Positions 52,770-61,798 of a stretch of DNA of 64,000 nucleotides are shown here, in pieces. Made by a program: the position numbers and the translations under genes. Origin of the DNA: Nocardia asteroides. GTDB taxonomy: Bacteria > Actinomycetota > Actinomycetes > Mycobacteriales > Mycobacteriaceae. The notes beneath the pieces were generated by a model that was not told where the DNA came from, searched no databases, and saw nothing but the letters and a program-made list of their open reading frames with translations. How positions within the stretch are numbered: the stretch's first letter is position 1; each line of letters opens with the position of its first letter. The DNA is taken from positions 6,758,001 through 6,822,000 of the forward strand of contig NZ_CP089214.1 of assembly GCF_021183625.1 (NCBI RefSeq), in the 5' to 3' direction.

Positions 52770-53477
52770 GTGCTCTCCGTCGCCTCCTGGAACGTCCTGC
52801 ACCGCGTGCACGCCGAGAACTGGTACGAGGGAGTCGCGGCGCGCTGGCCGGACGAGGCCGCGCGGAACGCCGCCGTCGCCGAGCGGGTGGCCGCGCTGGA
52901 CGCCGCGGTGATCGCGCTGCAGGAGGTCAGCGGCGACCAGCTGGCCGCGCTGCGCGCGATCGCCGGTGATCGGGCCGTGCACACGCTGCGCTATCCCCGG
53001 GTGCCGCGGCCCAAGCGCGTGCCGACGGTGCTGCGGGACCGCGACGAGTACCTGGTGATCCTGGCCGATCCGGCGAGCGTCCCGGTCCTCGGCGAGGCGT
53101 TCGGCGACGATCCGGGCAAGGGCGCGCTGGTGGTGCGGGTCGGGGAGTTCACCGTGATCGCCACCCATGTCACCGGTGACGGGCGCGGCCCCGGCCAGCT
53201 GCGGGCCCTCGCCGACCTCGCCGCGGCCGGGCCCGCGGTGCTGCTCGGCGATTTCAACGCCGACCGCGCGACCGTCGCCGCCGCGCTCGGCCCCGAGTTC
53301 GCCGTCGCCGAGCTGCCGCCGGAGCTGCCGACCCGCCCGCACCCCGACGGCCTGCGGAAACCGCAGTTCATCGACCACATCGTCACGCGGGGAGCGGTCG
53401 CGGCCGGGGTGCGGGTGCTCGACTCCGCCGGGCTCTCCGACCACAACCCCGTGCGCGGTGTGGTCAGCGCAGGGTAG
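52770..53477 (+). CDS. Endonuclease/exonuclease/phosphatase family protein
   Basis: 235-residue EEP-fold phosphodiesterase or nuclease. Motifs: SVASWNVLHRVH, IALQEVSGDQ (catalytic Glu), VIATHVTGDGRGPGQLRALADL, LLGDFNAD and LSDHNPV (catalytic Asp/His). GTG eight bases behind the dehydrogenase stop suggests co-transcription. Its end overlaps the converging hydrolase by 14 bases. Substrate (DNA, lipid phosphate, sugar phosphate) not determined. Confidence 0.88.
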   Translation: MLSVASWNVLHRVHAENWYEGVAARWPDEAARNAAVAERVAALDAAVIALQEVSGDQLAALRAIAGDRAVHTLRYPRVPRPKRVPTVLRDRDEYLVILADPASVPVLGEAFGDDPGKGALVVRVGEFTVIATHVTGDGRGPGQLRALADLAAAGPAVLLGDFNADRATVAAALGPEFAVAELPPELPTRPHPDGLRKPQFIDHIVTRGAVAAGVRVLDSAGLSDHNPVRGVVSAG

Positions 53478-54348
53478 CCGCGTGCCCGAGGATGGCCGCC
53501 TGCGCGGTCTGCCAGGCGAGCGAGGTGGTGTCGAGGAAGTCGGCGTGCCCGGAGCCGCGCAGGATGTGCAGTTCGGTGCGGCGGCCCGCGCGCTGCGCCG
53601 CGGTGATGTAGCGGCGGCTCTGCTCCGGGGAGACCACCCGGTCGGCATCGCCGTGCACCGCGGTGAGCGCGACCCCGACGGCCAGGTGCTCGATGGGGGA
53701 GGCCAGGTGGTAGCGCTCCGGCACCTCCTCCGGCGCGCCGCCGAGCAGCCCGCGCACGAAGCGGTCGCGGCCGTTGCGCGCCGCGAAATCGAGGTCGAGC
53801 ACGGCGGCCATCAGCGTCGCGCTGCGCACCTTCAGCTCGGGGTCGAGCGGCTGCGCGGCCACCCAGGCCGCCAGGTGCCCGCCCGCCGAGTGCCCGGCCA
53901 GGTGCACCCGGTGCAGGTCGAGCGTGTCGCCGACGCGCTCGCGGACCGGGCCGGCCAGCGCGTTCACCGCGTCGCGCACATCGTGCAGCGTGGTCGGCCA
54001 GCCGCCCGCGCCGTGCACCCGCCGGTACTCCACGTTCCACACCGCGACGCCGTGCGCGGCCAGCGCCACCGCCTGCGGCGCCGACTCACCGAGGTTGCGG
54101 TACTGCGACCAGCCGCCGCCGTGCACCAGCACCACCACCGGGAACGGCCCCTGCCCCACGGTCGGCAGGTACAGCTGCCCGAAGGTGTCGGCGGCCGGGC
54201 CGTAGTCGATGCGCACCGGCGCGCCACCGGCGGGCAGCTCGCCCCCGACCGCCGCGGGCGCCTCCGGCTCGCTCGGGCCGTACCCGAGCACCAGCGCGGC
54301 CCCGGTGAGCAGCCCCGCGACCAGCACCCGCCGCCGACGCACGCTCAC
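53464..54348 (-). CDS. Alpha/beta hydrolase (esterase/lipase, membrane-associated or exported)
   Basis: 294 residues. N-terminal signal-like segment (VSVRRRRVLVAGLLTGAALVLGY), oxyanion motif LVHGGGWSQYR, nucleophile elbow LAGHSAGGH, acid in AVHGDADRVV, and His in GSGHADFL. Likely acts in the cell envelope or periplasm. GTG start overlaps the acyltransferase stop (GTGA), making a two-gene unit of acyl-transfer and acyl-hydrolysis. Confidence 0.87.
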   Translation of the reverse strand: MSVRRRRVLVAGLLTGAALVLGYGPSEPEAPAAVGGELPAGGAPVRIDYGPAADTFGQLYLPTVGQGPFPVVVLVHGGGWSQYRNLGESAPQAVALAAHGVAVWNVEYRRVHGAGGWPTTLHDVRDAVNALAGPVRERVGDTLDLHRVHLAGHSAGGHLAAWVAAQPLDPELKVRSATLMAAVLDLDFAARNGRDRFVRGLLGGAPEEVPERYHLASPIEHLAVGVALTAVHGDADRVVSPEQSRRYITAAQRAGRRTELHILRGSGHADFLDTTSLAWQTAQAAILGHAATLR

Positions 54349-56426
54349 CACCAGTTCAGGACGGGCTGCAGCTCCCGGCCGAGCTGGCCGGCCAGCGAGC
54401 GCGAGTAGCTCGCGGTCAGGTGGTGCTCGTCGTGGTAGACGAGCACATTGCCCTCGACCACCGCGCACGTCTCCGGCTCGCAGACGGCGTCGGTGAGGTC
54501 GATCGGGAAGACCGCCGGGTAGTGCGAGGCGGGCTCGAGCAGCGGGTTCACCTCGTCCAGCGCGGCGCCGCGCGGGATGCCGCAGCTCAGCCGGTCGCCA
54601 CCGCCCGCGAGGCAGTCCACCGCCTTGTAGCGGACGGCGTCGCGGCGCAGCCACGGCGTGTCCCGGATGGTGATCGTGCGCAGCCCGCGGTCCGAGAGCG
54701 CCGACCAGACGTCGAGGTACTCGGCCGGGGTCTCGTCGCCGAGGTCGGCGCGCGGGCGGGTGCCGGTGGTGAAGACCCAGTCCGGCGCCTCGGCGCCGAG
54801 CCGGTCGATCACCTCGCGCGACCAGTCGCGGCAGTCCGGGATCGGCTCGCCCTTGTAGGTGATGTTGTCGTCGAGCGTGAGCGGGCAGCCCATCTTCAGG
54901 TACACCTGGATCCGGAAGGAGTGCTCCGCGGCCAGCACCTGCAGCGCCGGCAGCCAGTGCTCGGCGTGCGAACTGCCGACCACGGCCAGGGTGCGCCCGG
55001 CCGCCGGGTCGCCGTAGACGCAGCTGACCACCTCGCGGGTGTCCCAGTCCGCGATGCAGCCGTCGTGCGTGGGCGGCGGGCCGTCCGCGGGCGCCTCGAG
55101 CAGGGTCGGGCGCATTCGCATCTCCGGCACGGCCGCGCCCGCGACCAGCGCCTCGGCCCCCGGGTAGAGCCGCGCGTCCAGCGCCTCGACCGCCGAACCC
55201 GGGTGCAGCCGTTCGGTGATCACCAGCCAGCCGCCGCTCGCCACCAGCACCGCGCCCGCCAGCACCAGCACGCCGCCGCGCCCCCGCGCCGGAGCGGCCG
55301 GGGCGGCGGCCGCGCGCTCGCGCAGCGGCTCCTCGATCCACCGGTGCGTGATCCAGGCCAGCGCCAGCGAGACCCCGATGATCACCAGCCCGTCGCCGAA
55401 CCCGGCCCGCGGCTGGCCCCGATCGGCCAGGTAGAAGATGAGGATCGGCCAGTGCCACAGGTACAGCGGGTAGGCGATGTCGCCGAGCCGGCGGGCCGTG
55501 CGCGAGGCGAGCAGCCGGTTCGGCCACGGCCGCTCCGCCGCCGCGAGCCCGTTGCCCGCGATGATCACCGCGGCCGCCGCACCCACCGGGAGCAGCGCGG
55601 CCGGGCCGGGGAAGCGGTTCGCGCCGTCCAGGATGAACCAGCCGCAGCCGACCACGCCGAGCACCCCGGCCACCGCGAGCACCGAGCGCAGCAGCCGCGG
55701 CGGCGCCAGCACCGGGGCGAGCAGGATGAGCGCCGCGCCCGCGCACAGCTCCCAGCCGCGGGCCAGGCTGTCGTAGTAGTTCCAGCCCTGCGCGGTCGCC
55801 GCGCCGCGGGTGGCGTGCAGCAGCGAGGCGAGCATGAGCACCGCGACGATCGCCAGCAGCGCGGCGCGCACCAGCGCGGCCCCGCCCCTGCGCCGGGCCA
55901 CCCAGGCCACCGCCGCCACCACGAGCAGCGCGGCCAGGTAGAACTGGCCCTGCACCGCCATCGACCACAGGTGCTGCAGCGGGCTCACCGACGGGTCGGC
56001 GGCCAGGTAGTCCGACCAGGACCAGGCCAGCTGCCAGTTCTGGTAGTAGAGGAGCGAGGCCAGCGTCTGCGCCGCCAGCGTCGACCACTGCGTGTACGGG
56101 CGCATCGCCACGGCGGCGACCACCACCGCCGCCAGCACCACCACCAGCGCGGGCAGCAGCCGCCACGCCGTGCGGCGCAGGATCGCGCCCGCGCCGAGCG
56201 GCTCCGGGCGCTCGGCGCGGCGCAGCAGCAGCCCGGTGAAGAAGAACCCGGAGAGCACGAGGAACACGTCGACGCCGCCGGATACCCGGCCGAACCACAC
56301 GTGGAACACCACCACCAGCGCGATGGCGACGCCGCGCAGCCCGTCCAGATCCTCCCGGTACCCGGCCTTGCGCGCCGCCACCGGTGCGGCCCCGGCGATC
56401 GCCGGCGGCTCCTGGCGTGTGCTCAC
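54345..56426 (-). CDS. OafA-type membrane acyltransferase with SGNH domain
   Basis: 693 residues: N-terminal acyltransferase_3 domain with about ten membrane helices, including YREDLDGLRGVAIALVVVFHVW and SGGVDVFLVLSGFFFTGLLL; then a C-terminal extracytoplasmic SGNH hydrolase domain (TLAVVGSSHAEHWLPALQVLA and the YHDEHHLTASYSRSLAG His block). Such proteins add acetyl or other acyl groups to envelope glycans or lipids. GTG 56426 has gggaggtgcc before it. Coupled with the hydrolase downstream. Confidence 0.92.
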   Translation of the reverse strand: MSTRQEPPAIAGAAPVAARKAGYREDLDGLRGVAIALVVVFHVWFGRVSGGVDVFLVLSGFFFTGLLLRRAERPEPLGAGAILRRTAWRLLPALVVVLAAVVVAAVAMRPYTQWSTLAAQTLASLLYYQNWQLAWSWSDYLAADPSVSPLQHLWSMAVQGQFYLAALLVVAAVAWVARRRGGAALVRAALLAIVAVLMLASLLHATRGAATAQGWNYYDSLARGWELCAGAALILLAPVLAPPRLLRSVLAVAGVLGVVGCGWFILDGANRFPGPAALLPVGAAAAVIIAGNGLAAAERPWPNRLLASRTARRLGDIAYPLYLWHWPILIFYLADRGQPRAGFGDGLVIIGVSLALAWITHRWIEEPLRERAAAAPAAPARGRGGVLVLAGAVLVASGGWLVITERLHPGSAVEALDARLYPGAEALVAGAAVPEMRMRPTLLEAPADGPPPTHDGCIADWDTREVVSCVYGDPAAGRTLAVVGSSHAEHWLPALQVLAAEHSFRIQVYLKMGCPLTLDDNITYKGEPIPDCRDWSREVIDRLGAEAPDWVFTTGTRPRADLGDETPAEYLDVWSALSDRGLRTITIRDTPWLRRDAVRYKAVDCLAGGGDRLSCGIPRGAALDEVNPLLEPASHYPAVFPIDLTDAVCEPETCAVVEGNVLVYHDEHHLTASYSRSLAGQLGRELQPVLNWW

Positions 56427-56533
56427 GGCACCTCCCTGGTCGGGTTCGGGTTCGGCACACGCCGAGTTATCTCTTCCGATTATCCCCGGTCGGAACGTAA
56501 GCACTTGCGTCTCCCCCGGGAGGAGGCCCCAGG

Positions 56534-57481
56534 GTGGAGCACATGGACGATGCACCACTGCTCCCGATCGGCGAGCTGGCCCGCCGGACCGGTCTCACCG
56601 TCAAGGCGATTCGGTTCTATGCCGATCGCGGCATCGTCCCGGCGAGCGCACACAGCCCGGCCGGGCACCGGCTCTACGACTCGGACGCGGCCGCCCGCCT
56701 GCGTCTGGTGCGCACGCTGCGCGCCCTCGACATCGACCTGGCGACGGTACGCGCCGTGCTGGCCAGGGAGATGTCGGTCGCCGAGGTCGCCGCCACCCAC
56801 GCCACCGCGCTCGATACCCAGCTCCGGACGCTGCGGCTGAACCGCGCGGTGCTGCGGGCGGTCGCCGCGCACGGATCGAATGCCGAGGAGATGGAGATCA
56901 TGCACGAACTCGCCCGTGGCTCGCAGGCCGAACGCCGCCGCCATCTCGACGACTTCATCGACAGCGCGTTCGGCGGCGTCGACGCCAACCCGGCGCTGGT
57001 CGAGCTGTTGCGCGCCACCATGCCCGATCTGCCCGACGATCCCGCGCCGGAGCAGCTGCGCGCCTGGGCCGAGCTGGTGGAGCTGGTGCGCGACGCCGAG
57101 TTCCGGGCCGCGGTGCGTCGAATGGCGGAGTACCAGGCGGCCGAGCGCGCGGCCGGGGACGATACCGGGTTGCACGGCGAACTCGGTGCCGCGGTGGCCG
57201 AGAAGGTCGGTGCGGCACTGGCCGCCGGAGTGGCGCCGGACTCCGCGGGGGCCGCCGCGATCGTCGGCGAATTGGCAACCCGCTATGCGGGCACTTTCGG
57301 CCGGGCCGACGACGCGGCGCTGCGTAGCTGGATCCTGGAGCGGCTGGCGGTCGCGAACGATCCCCGCACGGTCCGCTACTGGCAACTGGCGGAGATCGTG
57401 AACGGCCTGTCGCCCATGCCGGACCTCGCCCCGGTCTTCACCTGGTTCGCCGCGGCACTGCGATCGTCCCTGGCAGGCTGA
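56534..57481 (+). CDS. MerR family transcriptional regulator
   Basis: 315 residues. MerR HTH at the front (PIGELARRTGLTVKAIRFYADRGIVP, GHRLYDSDAAARLRLV), coiled-coil dimerisation helix, and a 190-residue helical effector domain of no recognised type. A GTG at 56534 lies seven bases after aggagg; an ATG three codons later also fits. Diverges from the acyltransferase gene. Confidence 0.9.
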   Translation: MEHMDDAPLLPIGELARRTGLTVKAIRFYADRGIVPASAHSPAGHRLYDSDAAARLRLVRTLRALDIDLATVRAVLAREMSVAEVAATHATALDTQLRTLRLNRAVLRAVAAHGSNAEEMEIMHELARGSQAERRRHLDDFIDSAFGGVDANPALVELLRATMPDLPDDPAPEQLRAWAELVELVRDAEFRAAVRRMAEYQAAERAAGDDTGLHGELGAAVAEKVGAALAAGVAPDSAGAAAIVGELATRYAGTFGRADDAALRSWILERLAVANDPRTVRYWQLAEIVNGLSPMPDLAPVFTWFAAALRSSLAG

Positions 57482-57485
57482 TGCC

Positions 57486-57743
57486 GTGCGCATCGTGGCC
57501 GGAATCATCGCCGCCCTCTCCGGGGCGTTCTGGCTGCTGTGCGGGTACCGGGTGCTGGAGTCGCGCTTCGCGACCGACCCGGCGGTCGACCCGCACGGCT
57601 ACGCCCTGATCTTCGGCGCGGTGCTTTCGCTGCCCGCCGGGCTGGTCTGCGCGCTCGCGCTGCCTGCCCGGGCGCGGCGGATCGCGCTGCCGGTCTACGC
57701 CGTGGTGTCGGTGCTGCTGCTCGCGGGGTGGTTCACCGCCTGA
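57486..57743 (+). CDS. Small integral membrane protein (85 aa)
   Basis: GTG four bases after the MerR stop; 85 residues with three hydrophobic segments (IVAGIIAALSGAFWLLCGY, GAVLSLPAGLVCALALP, LPVYAVVSVLLLAGWF). No family recognised. Co-transcribed with MerR by position; could be its target. Confidence 0.6.
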   Translation: MRIVAGIIAALSGAFWLLCGYRVLESRFATDPAVDPHGYALIFGAVLSLPAGLVCALALPARARRIALPVYAVVSVLLLAGWFTA

Positions 57744-57753
57744 GCGGATACGA

Positions 57754-57787
57754 CACCGGCCCGGAGGCGGTTGCCTCCGGGCCGGTG
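57754..57787. terminator. Bidirectional terminator hairpin
   Basis: CACCGGCCCGGAGGC, loop GGTT, GCCTCCGGGCCGGTG: a perfect 15-bp stem ten bases after the membrane protein stop and 14 before the DUF4236 stop, suited to both convergent genes. No U-run. Confidence 0.85.
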
Positions 57788-57801
57788 CGCGGGAACGGGA
57801 A

Positions 57802-57969
57802 TCAGCGCTGGCGCCAGCTCATGGGGCCGGGCAGATCGATGCTGTTCTTCTTCGTGCGGGAATTCCACGACCATCGGCCGATCTTGATCCCCCACGAGGA
57901 CATCCCGTTCTGGGTGAAATTGAACTTCAGCGGCCCGAAGGACTTCCGCTGACGGTAATTGATGGGCAT
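57802..57969 (-). CDS. DUF4236 domain protein (55 aa)
   Basis: Small protein starting MPINYRQRKSFGPLKFNF and continuing SSWGIKIGRWSWN, the complete DUF4236 pattern. DUF4236 is an uncharacterised short domain found alone or at the front of longer proteins. ATG 57969 has a ggaggt site just upstream (tacctccc in the plus strand). Confidence 0.85.
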   Translation of the reverse strand: MPINYRQRKSFGPLKFNFTQNGMSSWGIKIGRWSWNSRTKKNSIDLPGPMSWRQR

Positions 57970-58118
57970 GGCTACCTCCCTGGTCGCACTGTGGATAGCC
58001 AATCTTCGCCGACCGAAACGGGTTTCGCCCGGCGGAAATTTTTTCCGGTGCGGCGATGAGTTCTCCGGCCGGGCTCCGTCGTATGTGATGACTCCCGCAC
58101 CGACCCGAAGGATCCGAG

Positions 58119-58544
58119 ATGACCACCGCCACCGCCTCCGCCGCCCCGACCACCCGCCCCGGCACCGTCCGAAACCGCGTGCTGTGGACCCTGCAGATCC
58201 TGCTCGGGATCTTCTTCGTCGTCGCCTCCGGCGCGCCCAAGCTGATCATGCCCGGCGCGCTGAGCGAGAACGCCTCCGCGAACCTCTCCATCCCGTTCGC
58301 GCTGATCATCTTCATCGGCGTCGCCGAGGTCGCCGGCGGCATCGGCCTCATGGTGCCCAGGCTGAGCGCGCTCGCCGCCGCCGGGCTCGCGGTGCTCACC
58401 GTGCTCGCCGCCGGCACCCAGGCCTTCATCGCCGACAAGCCGGGCATGGCGCTCTTCCCGCTGGTGCTCGCCGCGATCTTCGCCTGGATCGCCTACGAGC
58501 GCCGCGGCACCGTCGCCGAGCTGCGGAACTCGCTCTCCCGCTGA
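58119..58544 (+). CDS. DoxX family membrane protein
   Basis: 141 residues with four membrane helices (LWTLQILLGIFFVVASGAPKLI, IPFALIIFIGVAEVAGGIGLM, AAAGLAVLTVLAAGTQAFI, MALFPLVLAAIFAWIAY). DoxX-like proteins take part in redox or quinone-linked membrane complexes, for instance with thiol-disulfide systems in mycobacteria; the function of this one is unknown. ATG follows ccgagatg-like purines. Confidence 0.85.
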   Translation: MTTATASAAPTTRPGTVRNRVLWTLQILLGIFFVVASGAPKLIMPGALSENASANLSIPFALIIFIGVAEVAGGIGLMVPRLSALAAAGLAVLTVLAAGTQAFIADKPGMALFPLVLAAIFAWIAYERRGTVAELRNSLSR

Positions 58545-58559
58545 ACCGTTCGCGAGCAA

Positions 58560-58585
58560 GGCCGGCGATCACCCGATCGCCGGCC
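58560..58585. terminator. Hairpin between convergent DoxX and permease genes
   Basis: GGCCGGCGATC, loop ACCC, GATCGCCGGCC: a perfect 11-bp stem 15 bases after the DoxX stop and 21 before the permease stop. Confidence 0.75.
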
Positions 58586-58606
58586 CATGGTGGATGGCTC
58601 CCGGGG

Positions 58607-59536
58607 TCAGCGGTCGTTCTGGACGCGCCACCGCGAGAAGCGGCGCTCCAGCGTGACCAGCAGGCCGTTGAAGGACAGGCCGAGCAGCGAGATGGCCAGG
58701 ATGCCCGCGTACATGTTCGGGATCTGGAAGTTCTGCTGCGCGGCGGTGATCAGGTAGCCGAGCCCCGCCCGCGCCCCGACCATCTCGGCGGCGAGCAGCA
58801 CCAGGATCGAGCCGGCCGCGGCCATCCGCAGCCCGGTGAAGATGGAGGGGATCGCCGCGGGCAGGATCACCTTCTGGAACAGCCGCAGCGGGCTCAGCCC
58901 GAGCGAGGCCGCCGACTTGATCAGCAGCGGATCGACCGTGCGCACCCCGGTGATGGTGTTCAGCAGAATCGGGAAGACGCTGGCGTACACCACCAGCGCC
59001 ACCTTCGAGGTCTCGCCGATCCCGAGGATCAGCACGAAGACCGGGAGCAGCGCCAGCGCCGCGGTGTTGCGGAAGAGCTCGAGGATCGGGCTGAGCAGCT
59101 CGGCCACCGGCTTGTACCAGGCGATGGCGATGCCGAGCGGCACCGCGATGGCCAGCGCGAGCGCGAATCCGCTCAGCGAGCGGCCCAGGCTCGCCTCGAC
59201 GTGGATCCACAGCTCACCGCTGGTCAGCAGCTCGGCGAAGGCCCGCGCGACGGTGCTGAACGGGGGAAGGAACACCTCGTCCACCAGCCCGGTGCGCGGC
59301 GCGACCTCCCACAGCGCCAGGAAGGCGACGATGGCGAGGAGCGGCTTCACCACCCGCCACAGCGTGCGGAGCACCGGCGCGGCGACCCGGGCGCCGACAC
59401 CGCGGGTCTCGGCCGCCGGTCCGGTGCCGGGCACGGCCTCGGTACCGGGATCCGGTGCGGAGGCGGCGGGCGCGGTGCCGGGCTCCGGTGCTGCTGCGGA
59501 CTCCGCCGCGCGGACGAGTTCGGCTGCGCTGGTCAT
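58607..59536 (-). CDS. ABC transporter permease, SsuC/TauC type
   Basis: 309-residue inner-membrane subunit with about six helices after a long, disordered Ala/Gly/Pro N-terminus. The cytoplasmic EAA-type loop is seen near AASLGLSPLRLFQKVILPAAIPSIFTGLR, the usual ATPase contact of nitrate/sulfonate/taurine transporters. ATG overlaps the ATPase stop by four bases (ATGA). Last gene of the transporter operon. Confidence 0.92.
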   Translation of the reverse strand: MTSAAELVRAAESAAAPEPGTAPAASAPDPGTEAVPGTGPAAETRGVGARVAAPVLRTLWRVVKPLLAIVAFLALWEVAPRTGLVDEVFLPPFSTVARAFAELLTSGELWIHVEASLGRSLSGFALALAIAVPLGIAIAWYKPVAELLSPILELFRNTAALALLPVFVLILGIGETSKVALVVYASVFPILLNTITGVRTVDPLLIKSAASLGLSPLRLFQKVILPAAIPSIFTGLRMAAAGSILVLLAAEMVGARAGLGYLITAAQQNFQIPNMYAGILAISLLGLSFNGLLVTLERRFSRWRVQNDR

Positions 59537-60354
59537 GGCTTCGGCCTCTCGGTGTTCTGGAGCTCCTGGTCCTCGGCGCGCTCGACCTCGCTGCGCAGCA
59601 GCGACCAGAGCTCGTGCCGGTAGCCGCGGAAGGTCTCGGTGGAGCGGATGTCCTCGCCGCTGTCCCGGTCGAGCTCGACCTCGACGACGGCCTTGATCCG
59701 GCCCGGCCGCGAGGTGAGCACCGCCACCCGCTGCCCGAGGTAGACGGCCTCGTCGATGCCGTGCGTGATGAAGAGGATGGTCTTTCCGGTGGCGCGCCAG
59801 ATGCGCAGCAGCTCGTCCTGCAGTGCCTCCCTGGTCTGCGCGTCGAGCGCGGCGAAGGGCTCGTCCATCAGCAGCACCTCGGGGTCGAAGGCCAGGCTGC
59901 GGGCGATCGCGACACGCTGCTTCATGCCGCCGGAGAGCTCGTGCGGGTAGCGCTCGCCGAAGCCGGTGAGCCCGACCAGCTCCAGGTAGCGGTCGGCGAT
60001 CTCGCGCCGCTCTCTCCTGCGCAGCCCCTTGGCCTCCAGCCCGAACTCGATGTTGGCGCGCGCGGTCCGCCAGGGCAGCAGCGCGTACTGCTGGAAGACG
60101 ATCCCGCGGTCCAGCCCCGGCCCGGTGACCGGGGCGCCGTCCAGCAGGATCTGCCCCGAGGTCGGCTTGCTGAGCCCGCCGAGCAGGTCGAGCAGGGTCG
60201 ACTTGCCCGACCCGCTCGGCCCGACCAGGACGAGGAACTCGCCCGCGCGCACGTCGAGGGTGATGTCGTCGAGCGCGGTGAACTTCTCCGCCGACCCGCG
60301 CACCGAGAACTGCCTGCCGACCCCGCTCAGCGCGAGTTTGGTCGCGGTGCTCAC
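59533..60354 (-). CDS. ABC transporter ATP-binding protein, SsuB/TauB type
   Basis: 273-residue ATPase: Walker A GPSGSGKST, signature LSGGMKQR, Walker B VLLMDEPFAALD, and switch His in ITHGIDEAV. The sequence falls with the sulfonate/taurine/nitrate importers. Its GTG overlaps the binding protein's stop (GTGA) and its stop overlaps the permease start: a three-gene unit. Confidence 0.95.
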   Translation of the reverse strand: MSTATKLALSGVGRQFSVRGSAEKFTALDDITLDVRAGEFLVLVGPSGSGKSTLLDLLGGLSKPTSGQILLDGAPVTGPGLDRGIVFQQYALLPWRTARANIEFGLEAKGLRRRERREIADRYLELVGLTGFGERYPHELSGGMKQRVAIARSLAFDPEVLLMDEPFAALDAQTREALQDELLRIWRATGKTILFITHGIDEAVYLGQRVAVLTSRPGRIKAVVEVELDRDSGEDIRSTETFRGYRHELWSLLRSEVERAEDQELQNTERPKP

Positions 60355-61418
60355 TGGGCGAGCACCTCCCCGGCCGGGCCGCTCGCGGGCTGGTAGGTGC
60401 CGTTGGCGTAGGGGTTGAACTCGTTGGTGAACAGGTCGGTGGCCTGTAGCCGGCCGTCCTTCAGCTCGCCGTTGCGGACCAGCCAGTCGATCCAGATCTG
60501 CAGCTCCTTCTCCGCGATCACCGCGCCGGGCACCGGAAGGCCGGAGCTCTTCCAGTACTTCAGCAGCTCGGTGTTCTCCTGGCGGCCGCGCTTGTCGATG
60601 ATCGCGGCGAACTTCGCGACCACCTCGTCGCGCGGGGTCACCTGCAGCCAGCGGGTGGCGCGGGCGGTGCCCTGCACGAAGTCGGCGACGGCATCGCGGT
60701 TCCTGTCGATGAAGTCGTCCCGGAAGACGTAGGTGCCGTAATCGAACTCGCCGAAGATCGCCTTGTCGGTGTAGAGCGGGCGCAGCCCGCCGCGCTCCAG
60801 CGCCGTGTCCCGGAAGACCGAGCCGAGGGTGCCCACATCGACCTGGCCCTTGCGCAGCGCGTCCTCGGTGCTGGCGGGCGGCACGACGACCAGCTGCACC
60901 TGCTCGATCTCCGCCTCGGAGAGGCCCTGCTGGTGCAGCCACTCCCTGGTGATGAACTCGTGGTGCGCGCCGAGCGTGTTGACCGCGACCTTCTTGCCGA
61001 TCAGGTCGCGCGCGGTGGTGATCGGCGAACCGTCCAGCACGTAGTACCCGCTGAACGACTTCTCGTCCGCGCCGTAGGAGCTGAGCACCGAGGTGACCTT
61101 CGCGCCGCCGGAGATCAGCTTCACCACCGCGCCGTTGAAGGCGCTGCCGAACTCGACCTGGTTGGTCGCCGCCGCCTGGATGTTGGCGGGGCCGCTGGTG
61201 GTGTCGCCCTCCCACCGCAGCGAGATCTTCTCGAAGTAGCCGAGCTCCTGGGCCAGCTCGAACGGGGTCACCTGGCCGGTCTGGCCCTGGTAGCGCAGCA
61301 CGGTCTTGCCGTCGGCGGTGGTCGTCGCGGTGGAATTGCCGCAGCCGGTCAGTACCGAGAGCCCGGCCAGGGCGGCGAGCGCGGCGGCCGCGATTCGTTG
61401 TCTTGCGGTGGAGAACAT
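60351..61418 (-). CDS. ABC transporter substrate-binding lipoprotein, sulfonate/taurine type
   Basis: 355-residue NMT1/SsuA-like binding protein with a lipobox LTGC (lipid-attached Cys26). Typical features: YQGQTGQVTPFELAQELGYFEK, EFGSAFNGAVVKL and the hinge VNTLGAHHEFITREWL. Ligand is probably an aliphatic sulfonate or a related sulfur compound, as suggested also by the leader peptide upstream; the exact ligand is not readable. ATG follows cgaaggaac. Confidence 0.92.
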   Translation of the reverse strand: MFSTARQRIAAAALAALAGLSVLTGCGNSTATTTADGKTVLRYQGQTGQVTPFELAQELGYFEKISLRWEGDTTSGPANIQAAATNQVEFGSAFNGAVVKLISGGAKVTSVLSSYGADEKSFSGYYVLDGSPITTARDLIGKKVAVNTLGAHHEFITREWLHQQGLSEAEIEQVQLVVVPPASTEDALRKGQVDVGTLGSVFRDTALERGGLRPLYTDKAIFGEFDYGTYVFRDDFIDRNRDAVADFVQGTARATRWLQVTPRDEVVAKFAAIIDKRGRQENTELLKYWKSSGLPVPGAVIAEKELQIWIDWLVRNGELKDGRLQATDLFTNEFNPYANGTYQPASGPAGEVLAQ

Positions 61419-61496
61419 GGCTGTTCCTTCGGGGAGCGGGCACGCCGGGAGAACGGGGAGATTCCCGGGGTGAGAAAGCAGGGGAGGGCGCGGGAA

Positions 61497-61574
61497 TCAG
61501 CGCCGACAGGTCCCGTGCGGGGTGCGCATCAGGTCGACGGCGCGGCGGCGGATCAGTGCGGTGCGAGACGACAC
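61497..61574 (-). CDS. Putative Cys-containing leader peptide upstream of the sulfonate-type ABC operon
   Basis: 25-codon gene on the same strand, ending 78 bases before the binding protein: GTG, then SSRTALIRRRAVDLMRTPHGTCRR, stop. Actinobacterial sulfur-uptake genes are often preceded by short reading frames of this kind, with an RRR-xVDLxR core and a Cys near the end; in mycobacteria Cys-containing short ORFs act as cysteine-responsive attenuators of sulfur genes. Here the Cys codon is third from the end. Attenuation is inferred by analogy; no antiterminator stem was resolved. Confidence 0.75.
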   Translation of the reverse strand: MSSRTALIRRRAVDLMRTPHGTCRR

Positions 61575-61798
61575 GTCGGCGCCTTTCGTTCGAGGTACGG
61601 GGGCTGTCCGAGCTTCATCGTGGTCGAAGCGGTTCAGCTGGTGGATGGCGCGCTCGACGGCCTGGGAGCCGGTGCGCGTCTGGTCGGTGGGGGCCATGGC
61701 ACCGTCCTCGGGTCCGGTTGCGCTGTGTCACGGTGAACTTTTCCGCACGGCCCCACCACCGGCAATCGTTCGACGCGGGCTGCGCACAACCCTCGGCG

